Source: Flavobacteriales bacterium (GTDB lineage Bacteria; Bacteroidota; Bacteroidia; Flavobacteriales_D; Crocinitomicaceae). From it: DNA of 9,276 nucleotides. The stretch is from contig CANHQC010000060.1 in the NCBI GenBank assembly GCA_947462695.1, positions 1 through 9,276 on the forward strand, in the 5' to 3' direction. Position numbers and translations under genes: made by a program. The notes beneath the pieces are model-generated. The model did not search any database, was not told the origin of the DNA, and worked only from the letters and a program-made list of their open reading frames with translations. How positions within the stretch are numbered: position 1 is the stretch's first letter; each line of letters opens with the position of its first letter. This document shows, in pieces, positions 1 through 6,934 of this stretch.

Positions 1-63
1 CGAACTCCCCCAGGTGAGCGCGAGAAGAAGTAAAATACCCCAACTCATCAGTGATTTTGACAT
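1..63 (-). CDS. N-terminus of a probable EamA/DMT-family transporter (partial, runs off the left edge)
   Basis: On the minus strand an ATG at 63-61 opens a frame that stays open to the window edge, giving 21 residues: two short polar runs, then a hydrophobic stretch ending TWGSS. A start of the type M-(polar)-W-G-(hydrophobic)-LTWGSSF is characteristic of the first membrane helix of drug/metabolite (EamA, 10-helix) permeases, where the WG(S/T)S/N motif closes helix 1. The substrate cannot be told from this fragment. It is transcribed divergently from mraZ and shares its 279-bp upstream region. No Shine-Dalgarno is visible, as for the other genes here. The call rests on 21 residues, so another membrane protein or a signal peptide is possible, but the TWGSS ending favours EamA. 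Confidence 0.65.
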   Translation of the reverse strand, partial: MSKSLMSWGILLLLALTWGSS

Positions 64-67
64 GGCG

Positions 68-95
68 TAAAAGTACTGTTTTTCTTTATGAGCAA
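68..95 (-). promoter_or_regulatory. Weak candidate promoter for the leftward transporter gene
   Basis: Read on the minus strand, TTG (forward 93-95) is followed after 17 bp by TACTTTTA (forward 68-75), which matches the Bacteroidota -7 consensus TAnnTTTG at all but the last base. The element lies only four bases before the ATG, so transcription would start at or inside the start codon and give a nearly leaderless message. That makes the call doubtful; short motifs like this recur by chance in AT-rich DNA. Confidence 0.2.
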
Positions 96-115
96 CCTGA
101 GTAGAATTGTGAAAA

Positions 116-137
116 ACATGTTAATAACGTGTTGATA
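116..137. repeat. Imperfect 11-bp tandem repeat
   Basis: ACATGTTAATA (116-126) is followed directly by ACGTGTTGATA (127-137), which agrees at 9 of 11 positions. An 11-bp period would place both copies on nearly the same helix face, so a second regulator of the divergent promoters could bind here. The region is AT-rich and the match is short, so chance is a fair alternative. Confidence 0.3.
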
Positions 138-169
138 ATAGAGACGCCTACTTTTCCTTTAAAAAACTT

Positions 170-185
170 TACCACTTTCTACCAC
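170..185 (-). promoter_or_regulatory. Upstream MraZ-type operator (repeat pair A, minus orientation)
   Basis: On the minus strand this reads GTGGTAGAAAGTGGTA: two GTGGTA units 10 bp apart. MraZ proteins are known to bind direct repeats containing a GTG/TGG core at about 10-bp spacing upstream of mraZ (for example AAAGTG-type repeats in Mycoplasma and TGGG-type repeats in E. coli). The site matches repeat pair B at 294-309 at 15 of 16 positions but faces the other way. It lies about 107 bp upstream of the leftward gene's ATG and upstream of the candidate mraZ promoter. It may serve as a second mraZ operator or as an operator for the divergent gene. Confidence 0.6.
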
Positions 186-229
186 TTATCTGATTTTATT
201 AGCAATTTATAGAGCTTTTACGCATAAAA

Positions 230-261
230 TTGCCCGTAATTTGAAACCTTTATTCATTTTG
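230..261 (+). promoter_or_regulatory. Candidate promoter for the mraZ operon
   Basis: TTG at 230-232 and TCATTTTG at 254-261 are separated by 21 bp. This resembles the Bacteroidota primary sigma consensus (TTG, about 17-23 bp, then TAnnTTTG) with one mismatch in the -7 element. Transcription would begin near 267-270, giving a leader of roughly 75 bases that contains MraZ operator B. A repressor bound there would sit just downstream of the start point. Inferred from motif match and position only. Confidence 0.35.
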
Positions 262-293
262 TCCGTTAGAATTTATTAACAATTAAAAAACCG

Positions 294-309
294 GTGGTAA
301 AAAGTGGTA
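294..309 (+). promoter_or_regulatory. Proximal MraZ-type operator (repeat pair B)
   Basis: GTGGTAAAAAGTGGTA contains two GTGGTA units whose GTGG cores begin at 294 and 304, exactly 10 bp apart, and ends 33 bp before the mraZ ATG. The second unit with its flank reads AAAGTGGTAG, which fits the AAAGTG(G/T)N3 form described for MraZ boxes. The position just upstream of mraZ is where autoregulatory MraZ repeats are found in other bacteria. The inverted partner is at 170-185. Binding by this MraZ is inferred from family knowledge. Confidence 0.7.
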
Positions 310-342
310 GAAATCCATTAATTTTACCCATTATTAATCGTC

Positions 343-801
343 ATGGCAGGCTTAGTTGGAGAATTTGAAGTGAAATTGGATGCGAAAGGTCGCTTCCTGT
401 TTCCGTCTGGGTTGCGCAAGCAACTGCCTCCTTCTGCCCAACGAGATTTCATGTTGAACAAAGGTTTCGAAGAGTGTCTTACGTTGTATCCGCTTCCAGA
501 GTGGGAAAAAATCAGTGATAAGCTTTCGAAAATGAACCTTTTCAAACCGAAAAATCGAATGTTTTACCGTTTATTCCATCAAGGCGCAAAGCAGGTAGCA
601 TTGGATAATGCCGGTCGTATTTTGATTCCAACGACACACATGCAGCGTGTTCATTTGAATCAAGAAGCAATGTTGATTGCGTACAACGATCGAATTGAAA
701 TCTGGGATAAGTCTACATACTTCGATATGATCGAAGGAAACATGGCGGATTTTGCCGATTTGGCAGATGAAGTAATGGGTGACTTGTCTAATGGAGAATA
801 A
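343..801 (+). CDS. mraZ: Division/cell wall cluster transcriptional regulator MraZ
   Basis: MraZ is a DNA-binding protein of the SpoVT/AbrB swapped-hairpin fold that forms ring-shaped oligomers and controls its own dcw operon. The 152-residue product has the two tandem half-domains expected: the first carries DAKGR at 13-17 followed by FLFP, the second DNAGR at 88-92 followed by ILIP. These D-x-(K/x)-G-R signatures form the DNA-contacting surface. Length matches the family (about 145-155). The ATG at 343 begins directly with the conserved GEFEVKLDAKGR region. It is first in the operon, with MraZ-type repeats 33 bp upstream, so autoregulation is likely. The last 11 bp overlap rsmH. No Shine-Dalgarno is seen before the start. 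Confidence 0.97.
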   Translation: MAGLVGEFEVKLDAKGRFLFPSGLRKQLPPSAQRDFMLNKGFEECLTLYPLPEWEKISDKLSKMNLFKPKNRMFYRLFHQGAKQVALDNAGRILIPTTHMQRVHLNQEAMLIAYNDRIEIWDKSTYFDMIEGNMADFADLADEVMGDLSNGE

Positions 802-1708
802 TACGACTTACCATATCCCAGTTCTTCGTGATGCATGTGTTGATGCATTGAACATCCAACCAGATGGTGTATATGTGGACGTCACGTTCGGTGGCGGTGG
901 ACATGCGCGTGCTATTTTTGAAAAATTGAGCGCAAAAGGTCAACTCATCGTCTTCGATCAAGACCCGGACGCGAAGAATAACGCTTGGGAGGCTCCGAAT
1001 TTCCATTTTGTCCCAGCGAATTTTGCGTACCTCCAAAATCATTTGAAACTCCTCGGTTTCCCTAAAGTTGATGGAATTCTCGCCGATTTCGGTGTTTCTT
1101 CTCATCAATTCGATGAAGAATCCAGAGGGTTTTCTATACGAAGCAATGCCCCACTTGACATGCGTATGAATCAAGCGGGTGAGTTGTCAGCAGAAAAGGT
1201 GGTAAACGCATACAGTGAGGAAGAACTTGTAGCCATCTTTAAATCATACGGAGAATTACCAAATGCACGAAAAGTAGCTTCTCGTATAGTTGCTGTGCGC
1301 GAATCACGAGAAATTAAGACCACTCAGGATTTATTAGATGTTATTCAGCCTCTTGCCCCTAAGTTCAAAGAACACAAGTTTTTTGCGCAAGTATTTCAAG
1401 CGATTAGAATTGAAGTCAATGGTGAATTAGAGGTCTTGAAAAAGTTTCTTCACCAATGCGAGAGTTGCCTAAAACCAAATGGGAGACTGGTTGCGTTATC
1501 CTACCATTCACTGGAAGATAGATTAGTTAAGAATTGGATGAAGCGAGGCTCTTTTGACGGAACAATCACAAAAGATTTTTTTGGAAACGTACTAAAGCCA
1601 TTTACAGAGGTAAATAGACATCCTATTCTGCCAACCGAGGAAGAAATGGAAAAGAATTCGCGCGCTCGAAGTGCTAAATTGAGAATAGCTGAACGGAATG
1701 ATGGATAA
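791..1708 (+). CDS. rsmH: 16S rRNA (cytosine-1402-N4)-methyltransferase RsmH (MraW)
   Basis: RsmH uses S-adenosylmethionine to methylate N4 of C1402 in the decoding centre of 16S rRNA. The 305-residue product has the full signature set: YHIPVL at 7-12, the SAM-binding TFGGGGH at 32-38, DQD at 56-58, DFGVSSHQFD at 99-108, RGFS at 112-115, PLDMRM at 121-126, FQAIRIEVN at 202-210, SYHSLEDR at 237-244 and NSRARSAKLR at 289-298. Residues about 105-215 are the helical insert typical of the family. I chose ATG 791 over an in-frame GTG at 779 because it starts a few residues before the conserved YHIPVL. It overlaps mraZ by 11 bp and the ftsL-like gene by 11 bp, so translation is probably coupled. No key motif is missing. 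Confidence 0.97.
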   Translation: MENNTTYHIPVLRDACVDALNIQPDGVYVDVTFGGGGHARAIFEKLSAKGQLIVFDQDPDAKNNAWEAPNFHFVPANFAYLQNHLKLLGFPKVDGILADFGVSSHQFDEESRGFSIRSNAPLDMRMNQAGELSAEKVVNAYSEEELVAIFKSYGELPNARKVASRIVAVRESREIKTTQDLLDVIQPLAPKFKEHKFFAQVFQAIRIEVNGELEVLKKFLHQCESCLKPNGRLVALSYHSLEDRLVKNWMKRGSFDGTITKDFFGNVLKPFTEVNRHPILPTEEEMEKNSRARSAKLRIAERNDG

Positions 1709-2114
1709 CGAATACATAGATAAAGATACCATCGCAGAGGTGCAGCAAAAGACGAAGAAAAAATCGCCTGCAAAGGAGAAAAAACGTCCTGCTCAATCAA
1801 ACGCACTTGCCCAAATATTAAATGGAGAATTCCTTACAAAAGAATTTGTACTCAACAACCTCAACTTTATTTTCTTCATCATCTTCCTATTGCTTTTAAT
1901 TGTGGGAAAAGGCTACTACGGTAAGCAATTATCAAAAGATGTCGATACTACCCAAAAAGAAGTCGATGAGTTGACGGCTGATTTTGTTGAGGCAAAAGCA
2001 CGATTCGAGGAAGAAACGCGTCGATACAAATTAGTGGAGCGACTTGAAAAACGAGGATTGAAAGAATCCCAGAACGAAACAAAAGTTATTCGAATTAAAA
2101 CGGACAAAGAGTAA
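1698..2114 (+). CDS. ftsL: FtsL-like cell division protein (single-pass membrane protein with coiled coil)
   Basis: The 138-residue product has a basic cytoplasmic tail (residues 1-52, with a KKKSPAKEKKRP stretch), one membrane helix at about 54-70 and a periplasmic heptad-like charged region at about 75-120 predicted to form a coiled coil. This is the architecture of FtsL, which with FtsB/DivIC and FtsQ activates the FtsW-FtsI synthase at the septum. Sequence conservation in this family is poor, so the assignment rests on topology and on the slot between rsmH and ftsI, where ftsL sits in most dcw clusters. The start could be ATG 1698 or ATG 1701; the former overlaps rsmH by 11 bp. One base separates it from ftsI. 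The N-terminal tail is longer than in E. coli FtsL, as is common in Bacteroidota. Confidence 0.8.
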   Translation: MMDNEYIDKDTIAEVQQKTKKKSPAKEKKRPAQSNALAQILNGEFLTKEFVLNNLNFIFFIIFLLLLIVGKGYYGKQLSKDVDTTQKEVDELTADFVEAKARFEEETRRYKLVERLEKRGLKESQNETKVIRIKTDKE

Positions 2115-2115
2115 A

Positions 2116-4227
2116 ATGGACGTCAAGAAAAATATCTTTTGGAAGGCTTACTTCGTTTACTTCATCTTCTTGATCGTGATGTTGGTGGTTCTTTTTCAAA
2201 CCATAAGCATCCAATTAGAGGGAGTTGAGGGCGTAGTAAATGAAGACTCAAGTGATCGAATTCCTGTTAAAACGATCGAACGCATTCCTCGACGTGGTGA
2301 AATTCTTGATGTCAACTATACCCCACTAGTCACTACGGTAACTTTCTACGATATACACATGGATGCAACGGTTGTTGACCAAAAGATATTTGACGCTGAA
2401 GTCACCGATCTTGCAAAAGGTTTAGCACGCTTGTATCCTGATATGTCAGCAAGAGAATATGAGAATAAAATTCGAACAGCTCGCGAACAGAAAAACAGGT
2501 ACTTGCTCATCCGTAAAAAAGTCACGAACGAAGAGCGAAAGGGACTCCGTGAATTACCTATTTTCGAATTAGGTCAATTGAAAGGTGGAATAATAGATAA
2601 CGACGAACAACTCATCAGAAAACTTACGCACGGCAAAATGATGAGACGAACCATTGGTTACTACCAAAATGATGGCAAAAAAGAATTGAAAGTAGGTATA
2701 GAAGGTGCATTTAATTCTTACCTGTCAGGTGAACCAGGTGCTGAGATCATTCATAAAATTTCAAGTGGTTGGAAGAAAACCGGTCAAGTGGTGAAAGAAG
2801 CGATTGAAGGTGCTGATGTTGTGTTATCCATCGATAAAGACATTCAAGAAGTAGCCGACTCCGAATTGGAAAGACAACTCAAATTACAAGGGGCCAAAAA
2901 CGGATGTGTCATTGTTATGGATGTGAAAACCGGCTTCGTAAAAGCGATTTCAAACCTAACGCTTTCAGAAGAGGATGGTCAATGTTACGAAAAGTACAAT
3001 TTTGCCATTGGTTGGGCAGAAGTTCCGGGCTCTACCTTCAAGTTGGCGTCTTTAATGGCAGCGCTTGAGGATGAAAAAATCAACATCAATGATACTGTAA
3101 ACGCCTATGGCACATACACGTTTTACGGCACTCCAATGAAGGATGCTCACGAAGGTGGTTATGGACGTATTACGATCAAACGTGCGTTTGAAAAGTCGTC
3201 AAATGTCATTTCTCAAGTAATTCACCGCGCTTACCGCAATGAACCGGAAGCATTTATCGAACGCCTGGAAGAATTTGGCCTTACTGAACCATTAGGCATT
3301 GATCTTGAAGGAGAGGCAGATCCCGTTGTTCCGCGCCCATCGCAATCTCGCTGGCATGGGTTATCTCTACCTTGGATGGCAGTGGGTTATGAAGTCCGTC
3401 AATCACCACTTCAAACACTTGCTTTTTACAATGCAGTTGCAAATGGTGGCACGTTGGTTAGACCTCAATTTGTAAAAGAAATCAGAAGAGGTAGTCAAGT
3501 TATTAAGTCGTTTAAACCTGTCGTTCTCAGAAAGAAAATTTGTTCTGATGAAACACGCGACATCTTACATGAGTGTTTGAAGGGCGTAATGAAAGATGGG
3601 GGTACAGGTGCTAAATTGACTTCCTCACAATTCGAAATCGCTGGTAAAACTGGTACGGCAGTAATTAGCAACACCGATATCCGTTCAGGTATTGTAGGGG
3701 ATAAAAAATACCAAGCATCTTTTGTAGGTTATTTCCCGGCCTCTGATCCAATTTATTCGTGTATTGTAGTGATTTCTGCACCGAGCAAGGATATTTATGG
3801 TGCGACAGTTTCAGGTACTGTATTCGCAGCTGTGGCCAACAAAGTGTATGCTTCAACGCTGAAGTACCACAAAGCCATCAATGAAAACAGAAAGAAAAAG
3901 TCAACTACACCAAAAGTCTACAGCGGCAATAAATACGATCTACTGAAGGTGTTTAAGGGACTAAACGTGATTTACGACATCCAGAAAGATGGCGAATGGC
4001 TTAATCCTAAATCCGATTCCAATGGTGTGCAATTGTCCTATAGAACAGTAAGCAAAAATACGGTACCCAATCTCAAGGGTTTAACAGCTAAAGATGCGGT
4101 ATACATCATCGAATCAAAAGGAATGACGGCTCACGTAAGGGGTTATGGTCGCGTGGTGAAACAGTCAATTCCAGTGGGTCGACCAATTTTCAAAGGTGGG
4201 GTAGTTGAACTTTTATTGCAGCCATGA
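2116..4227 (+). CDS. ftsI: Septal peptidoglycan transpeptidase FtsI (class B penicillin-binding protein 3) with C-terminal PASTA domain
   Basis: FtsI crosslinks septal peptidoglycan in the periplasm, partnered with the glycan polymerase FtsW. The 703-residue product has a short cytoplasmic start, one membrane anchor at about 12-31, a PBP dimerisation/pedestal region at about 55-225 opening with PRRGEILD (58-65), and a transpeptidase domain at about 235-580. All catalytic motifs are present: STFK with nucleophile S306, SSN at 361-363 and KTGT at 511-514. After a lysine-rich linker (about 585-645) the last 56 residues (648-703), starting TVPNLKGLTAKDA, form a PASTA domain. A PASTA tail is frequent in Bacteroidota FtsI and absent in E. 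coli FtsI. The position just after the FtsL-like gene supports FtsI over PBP2. The stop overlaps the murE start by 4 bp (ATGA). Confidence 0.95.
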   Translation: MDVKKNIFWKAYFVYFIFLIVMLVVLFQTISIQLEGVEGVVNEDSSDRIPVKTIERIPRRGEILDVNYTPLVTTVTFYDIHMDATVVDQKIFDAEVTDLAKGLARLYPDMSAREYENKIRTAREQKNRYLLIRKKVTNEERKGLRELPIFELGQLKGGIIDNDEQLIRKLTHGKMMRRTIGYYQNDGKKELKVGIEGAFNSYLSGEPGAEIIHKISSGWKKTGQVVKEAIEGADVVLSIDKDIQEVADSELERQLKLQGAKNGCVIVMDVKTGFVKAISNLTLSEEDGQCYEKYNFAIGWAEVPGSTFKLASLMAALEDEKININDTVNAYGTYTFYGTPMKDAHEGGYGRITIKRAFEKSSNVISQVIHRAYRNEPEAFIERLEEFGLTEPLGIDLEGEADPVVPRPSQSRWHGLSLPWMAVGYEVRQSPLQTLAFYNAVANGGTLVRPQFVKEIRRGSQVIKSFKPVVLRKKICSDETRDILHECLKGVMKDGGTGAKLTSSQFEIAGKTGTAVISNTDIRSGIVGDKKYQASFVGYFPASDPIYSCIVVISAPSKDIYGATVSGTVFAAVANKVYASTLKYHKAINENRKKKSTTPKVYSGNKYDLLKVFKGLNVIYDIQKDGEWLNPKSDSNGVQLSYRTVSKNTVPNLKGLTAKDAVYIIESKGMTAHVRGYGRVVKQSIPVGRPIFKGGVVELLLQP

Positions 4228-5687
4228 AAAGACAGCTTGAGGACATATTAGTAAAGGAAGGAATCACTTCAATTGAGGGATCGACTGCTTTGCCAATCGA
4301 CCAGTTGGTATTTGATTCGCGCAAGGCTGTAAAGGGTTCGGTATTTTTTGCTATTCAAGGAACAGCAACGGATGGACACAATTTCATTCCTCAAGTCATT
4401 GAAGCCGGATGTGAATGTATTGTTTCTGAACGTCCGGTAGATGCACCAGCTGGAGTAACGGTTATCCATACGGTTAATTCAGCTGAATTGCTCGCGCGAA
4501 TGGCAGATCGTTTTTACTCATCTCCATCAAAACAGTTGAAATTAATTGGAGTAACGGGTACGAATGGAAAAACGACAACTACCACATTACTTTTTAATGT
4601 ATTCCGCACGATGGGTAAATCATGCGGGTTGCTTTCTACGGTAGTGAATAAGATCAATGATCTAGAAATTCCATCGACGCACACTACGCCAGATCCTGTT
4701 TCACTCAATGCCTTGTTAGCCGAAATGGTTTCTGAAGGTTGCACGCACTGCTTCATGGAGGTGAGTTCACATGCGGTAGATCAACACCGGGTGACTGGGT
4801 TGCATTTTACTGGTGGTGTTTTCACAAATATTACGCACGATCACCTCGATTACCATAAGACATTCGCCAACTACATCAAAGCAAAAAAAGGCTTCTTTGA
4901 TCAACTTCCAAAAAATGCGTTTGCGCTGGTAAATGCGGATGATAAAAACGGAAGCGTAATGCTTCAAAATTCTTCTGCTGACAGGCATACATATGCGTTA
5001 AGATCTCCGGCTGATTATCGAGCGAAAGTCATTGAAAATCAATTTTCAGGGTTGGTTCTTCAACTCGATGGCGTGGAGGTTTGGACAAAGTTGATTGGTG
5101 ATTTCAACGCATATAATTTATTGGCAGTATATGGCGTATGTCGTTTGCTAGGGGAGGACCAAACGGAAGTCCTAACGGCAATCAGTCGCTTAGAATCCGT
5201 TGAGGGGCGTTTTCAATACCTCAACAGTGACTCAGGAATTACAGCCATCGTAGATTATGCACACACACCGGATGCCCTTGAAAATGTATTGAAGACAATC
5301 CAAAACATTCGAAAAGGAAGTGCTTCAGTAATAACCGTTGTCGGTTGTGGTGGAGATCGGGATAAAGATAAACGACCTAAAATGGCGGCTATCGCAGTGG
5401 TTAAAAGTGATCAGGTAATCCTGACTTCAGACAATCCGCGATCAGAAGATCCCCAAGACATCATCGATCAAATGATGAGCGGAATTGAGCTGAGTGATCA
5501 GGTAAAGACGCTATCCATCGTAGATCGAAAACAAGCGATTAAAACGGCGATTGCGTTGGCCAAGTCTGGAGATATCATCTTGATTGCTGGCAAAGGCCAT
5601 GAAAAATACCAAGAAATAAAAGGCGTAAAGCACCCATTTGATGATAAAGCTCTAGCGAACGAATTGTTTCACCAACTACAAAAATAA
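4224..5687 (+). CDS. murE: UDP-MurNAc-L-Ala-D-Glu:meso-diaminopimelate ligase MurE
   Basis: MurE is the cytoplasmic ATP-dependent ligase adding the third stem-peptide residue to UDP-MurNAc-L-Ala-D-Glu. The 487-residue product has the three Mur ligase domains: an N-terminal UDP-binding domain (about 1-100, with [13 protein letters not shown] at 31-43), a central ATPase domain with the P-loop [12 protein letters not shown] at 109-120, THTTPDP at 152-158, SSHAVDQHR at 181-189 and the likely carbamylated lysine K221, and a C-terminal domain with [10 protein letters not shown] at 344-353. The DNPR motif at 403-406 is the signature for meso-DAP recognition, so meso-DAP peptidoglycan is predicted. 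GHEKYQ (458-463) and HPFDD (470-474) complete the active site. It overlaps ftsI by 4 bp and mraY by 1 bp (TAATG). Length and motifs are normal. Confidence 0.97.
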   Translation: MKRQLEDILVKEGITSIEGSTALPIDQLVFDSRKAVKGSVFFAIQGTATDGHNFIPQVIEAGCECIVSERPVDAPAGVTVIHTVNSAELLARMADRFYSSPSKQLKLIGVTGTNGKTTTTTLLFNVFRTMGKSCGLLSTVVNKINDLEIPSTHTTPDPVSLNALLAEMVSEGCTHCFMEVSSHAVDQHRVTGLHFTGGVFTNITHDHLDYHKTFANYIKAKKGFFDQLPKNAFALVNADDKNGSVMLQNSSADRHTYALRSPADYRAKVIENQFSGLVLQLDGVEVWTKLIGDFNAYNLLAVYGVCRLLGEDQTEVLTAISRLESVEGRFQYLNSDSGITAIVDYAHTPDALENVLKTIQNIRKGSASVITVVGCGGDRDKDKRPKMAAIAVVKSDQVILTSDNPRSEDPQDIIDQMMSGIELSDQVKTLSIVDRKQAIKTAIALAKSGDIILIAGKGHEKYQEIKGVKHPFDDKALANELFHQLQK

Positions 5688-6934
5688 TGTTGTACTATTT
5701 ATTTGATTTTCTTGATTCATTAAACTTCCCAGGTGCCGGACTTTTCCAGTTCATCTCGTTCCGGGCTGCCATGGCATTGATCACTTCGCTTATTGTGTCC
5801 ATTTTCTTTGGAAAACGTATCATCAATTTATTGAGACGTCAACAAATTGGTGAAACAGTCCGTGATCTTGGGCTAGCCGGACAAATCGAAAAATCCGGAA
5901 CCCCAACAATGGGCGGAATCATCATCTTAAGTGCCATACTTATCCCTACGTTGCTCTTTGCCAAATTGCATAATATCTATGTCATCACGATGGTCATTGC
6001 AACCATTTGGCTCGGAGTAATAGGTTTCTTAGATGATTATATCAAAGTATTCAAGAAAAATAAAGAAGGCCTCGCAGGAAAATCTAAAATAGTCGGACAA
6101 ATAGGCGTCGGGTTAATTGTTGGTACAATCTTGTATTTCTCCGATGACGTTAAGGTACACAAACGAGTGCCGGCCGATTACAAGCTTCAACCCAAAGAGC
6201 AATACGTCACACACCAACATACAGCGAACGATAAAGACGAAGACTATAAGTGGATCATGACCGATGATATGACCACCACCATTCCATTTATCAAAGGAAA
6301 TGAGTTCAATTACAACTGGTTAATTGGCGATATGGATAAATCTTACGGATGGTTGCTGTTCATTCCGATTGTCATTTTTATTGTCATCGCGGTGTCAAAT
6401 GGTGCGAATATGACGGATGGACTTGATGGTTTAGCAACAGGAACATCTGCGATTATTGGTTTAGCCCTCGCGGTTTTAGCCTACGTTAGTTCAAATGCCA
6501 AGTTTGCTGATTACCTGAACGTGATGTACATCCCGATGGCTGAAGAGCTGGTGATTTTTATAGCGGCTTTCGTAGGTGCATGTATTGGTTTCTTGTGGTA
6601 CAATTCGTATCCCGCACAAGTATTCATGGGCGATACAGGAAGTTTAGCTTTAGGAGGAATCATTGCTGTATTCGCAATTTCAATTCGCAAGGAGTTACTA
6701 ATCCCTGTTTTGTGCGGTGTGTTCTTGATTGAGAATTTATCCGTCATCCTTCAGGTAGGATATTTCAAATACACTAAAAAACGATTTGGTGAAGGAAAAC
6801 GCATATTTAAAATGGCGCCTCTTCACCACCATTACCAAAAAGTTGGACTTCACGAAGCGAAAATCGTTTCGAGGTTTTGGATCGTTTCTGTCCTTCTTGC
6901 AGTTATTACCATTGTAACGCTCAAGCTTCGTTAA
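5687..6934 (+). CDS. mraY: Phospho-MurNAc-pentapeptide transferase MraY (lipid I synthase), with enlarged periplasmic loop
   Basis: MraY transfers phospho-MurNAc-pentapeptide from UDP to undecaprenyl phosphate at the inner membrane, giving lipid I. The 415-residue product has about ten membrane helices and the family motifs: KSGTPTMGG at 69-77, FLDDYIK at 114-120 (aspartates 116-117), [13 protein letters not shown] at 238-250, GDTGS at 315-319 (D316) and APLHHHYQ at 377-384. It is about 55 residues longer than E. coli MraY (360). The excess is between helices 4 and 5, a polar, charged loop at about 152-221 which by MraY topology faces the periplasm. Enlarged MraY proteins of about 400-420 residues are usual in Bacteroidota. 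The ATG overlaps the murE stop by one base. The stop codon abuts the murD start directly. Confidence 0.97.
   Translation: MLYYLFDFLDSLNFPGAGLFQFISFRAAMALITSLIVSIFFGKRIINLLRRQQIGETVRDLGLAGQIEKSGTPTMGGIIILSAILIPTLLFAKLHNIYVITMVIATIWLGVIGFLDDYIKVFKKNKEGLAGKSKIVGQIGVGLIVGTILYFSDDVKVHKRVPADYKLQPKEQYVTHQHTANDKDEDYKWIMTDDMTTTIPFIKGNEFNYNWLIGDMDKSYGWLLFIPIVIFIVIAVSNGANMTDGLDGLATGTSAIIGLALAVLAYVSSNAKFADYLNVMYIPMAEELVIFIAAFVGACIGFLWYNSYPAQVFMGDTGSLALGGIIAVFAISIRKELLIPVLCGVFLIENLSVILQVGYFKYTKKRFGEGKRIFKMAPLHHHYQKVGLHEAKIVSRFWIVSVLLAVITIVTLKLR

Larger units (their letters stand above)
64..342. other. Divergent intergenic regulatory region between the transporter gene and mraZ
   Basis: This 279-bp AT-rich stretch has no convincing open frame on either strand and separates two divergent genes. 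It holds two inverted pairs of GTGGTA repeats (170-185 and 294-309), a candidate Bacteroidota-type promoter for mraZ (230-261), a weaker one for the leftward gene (68-95) and an imperfect 11-bp tandem repeat (116-137). I see no tRNA, no riboswitch-like structure and no obvious intrinsic terminator in it. Confidence 0.8.

Noticed and set aside
130..138. DnaA-box-like sequence on the minus strand (TTATCAACA).
   Set aside because: It is a single site with one mismatch in a conserved position, with no cluster, no AT-rich unwinding element and no origin-linked genes nearby.
779..790. GTG at 779 as the start of rsmH, adding four residues.
   Set aside because: ATG 791 lies six codons before the conserved YHIPVL, the usual spacing, and ATG is preferred. 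The GTG would only lengthen the overlap with mraZ.
788..1174. Reverse-strand open frame inside rsmH, and similar antisense frames under ftsI, murE, mraY and murD.
   Set aside because: They lie wholly within strongly conserved forward genes, and their translations show no recognisable motifs or membrane or signal features. They are coding shadows.
4224..5687. Lysine-type MurE.
   Set aside because: The DNPR motif at residues 403-406 is the meso-DAP signature; lysine-adding enzymes have a different motif at this position.
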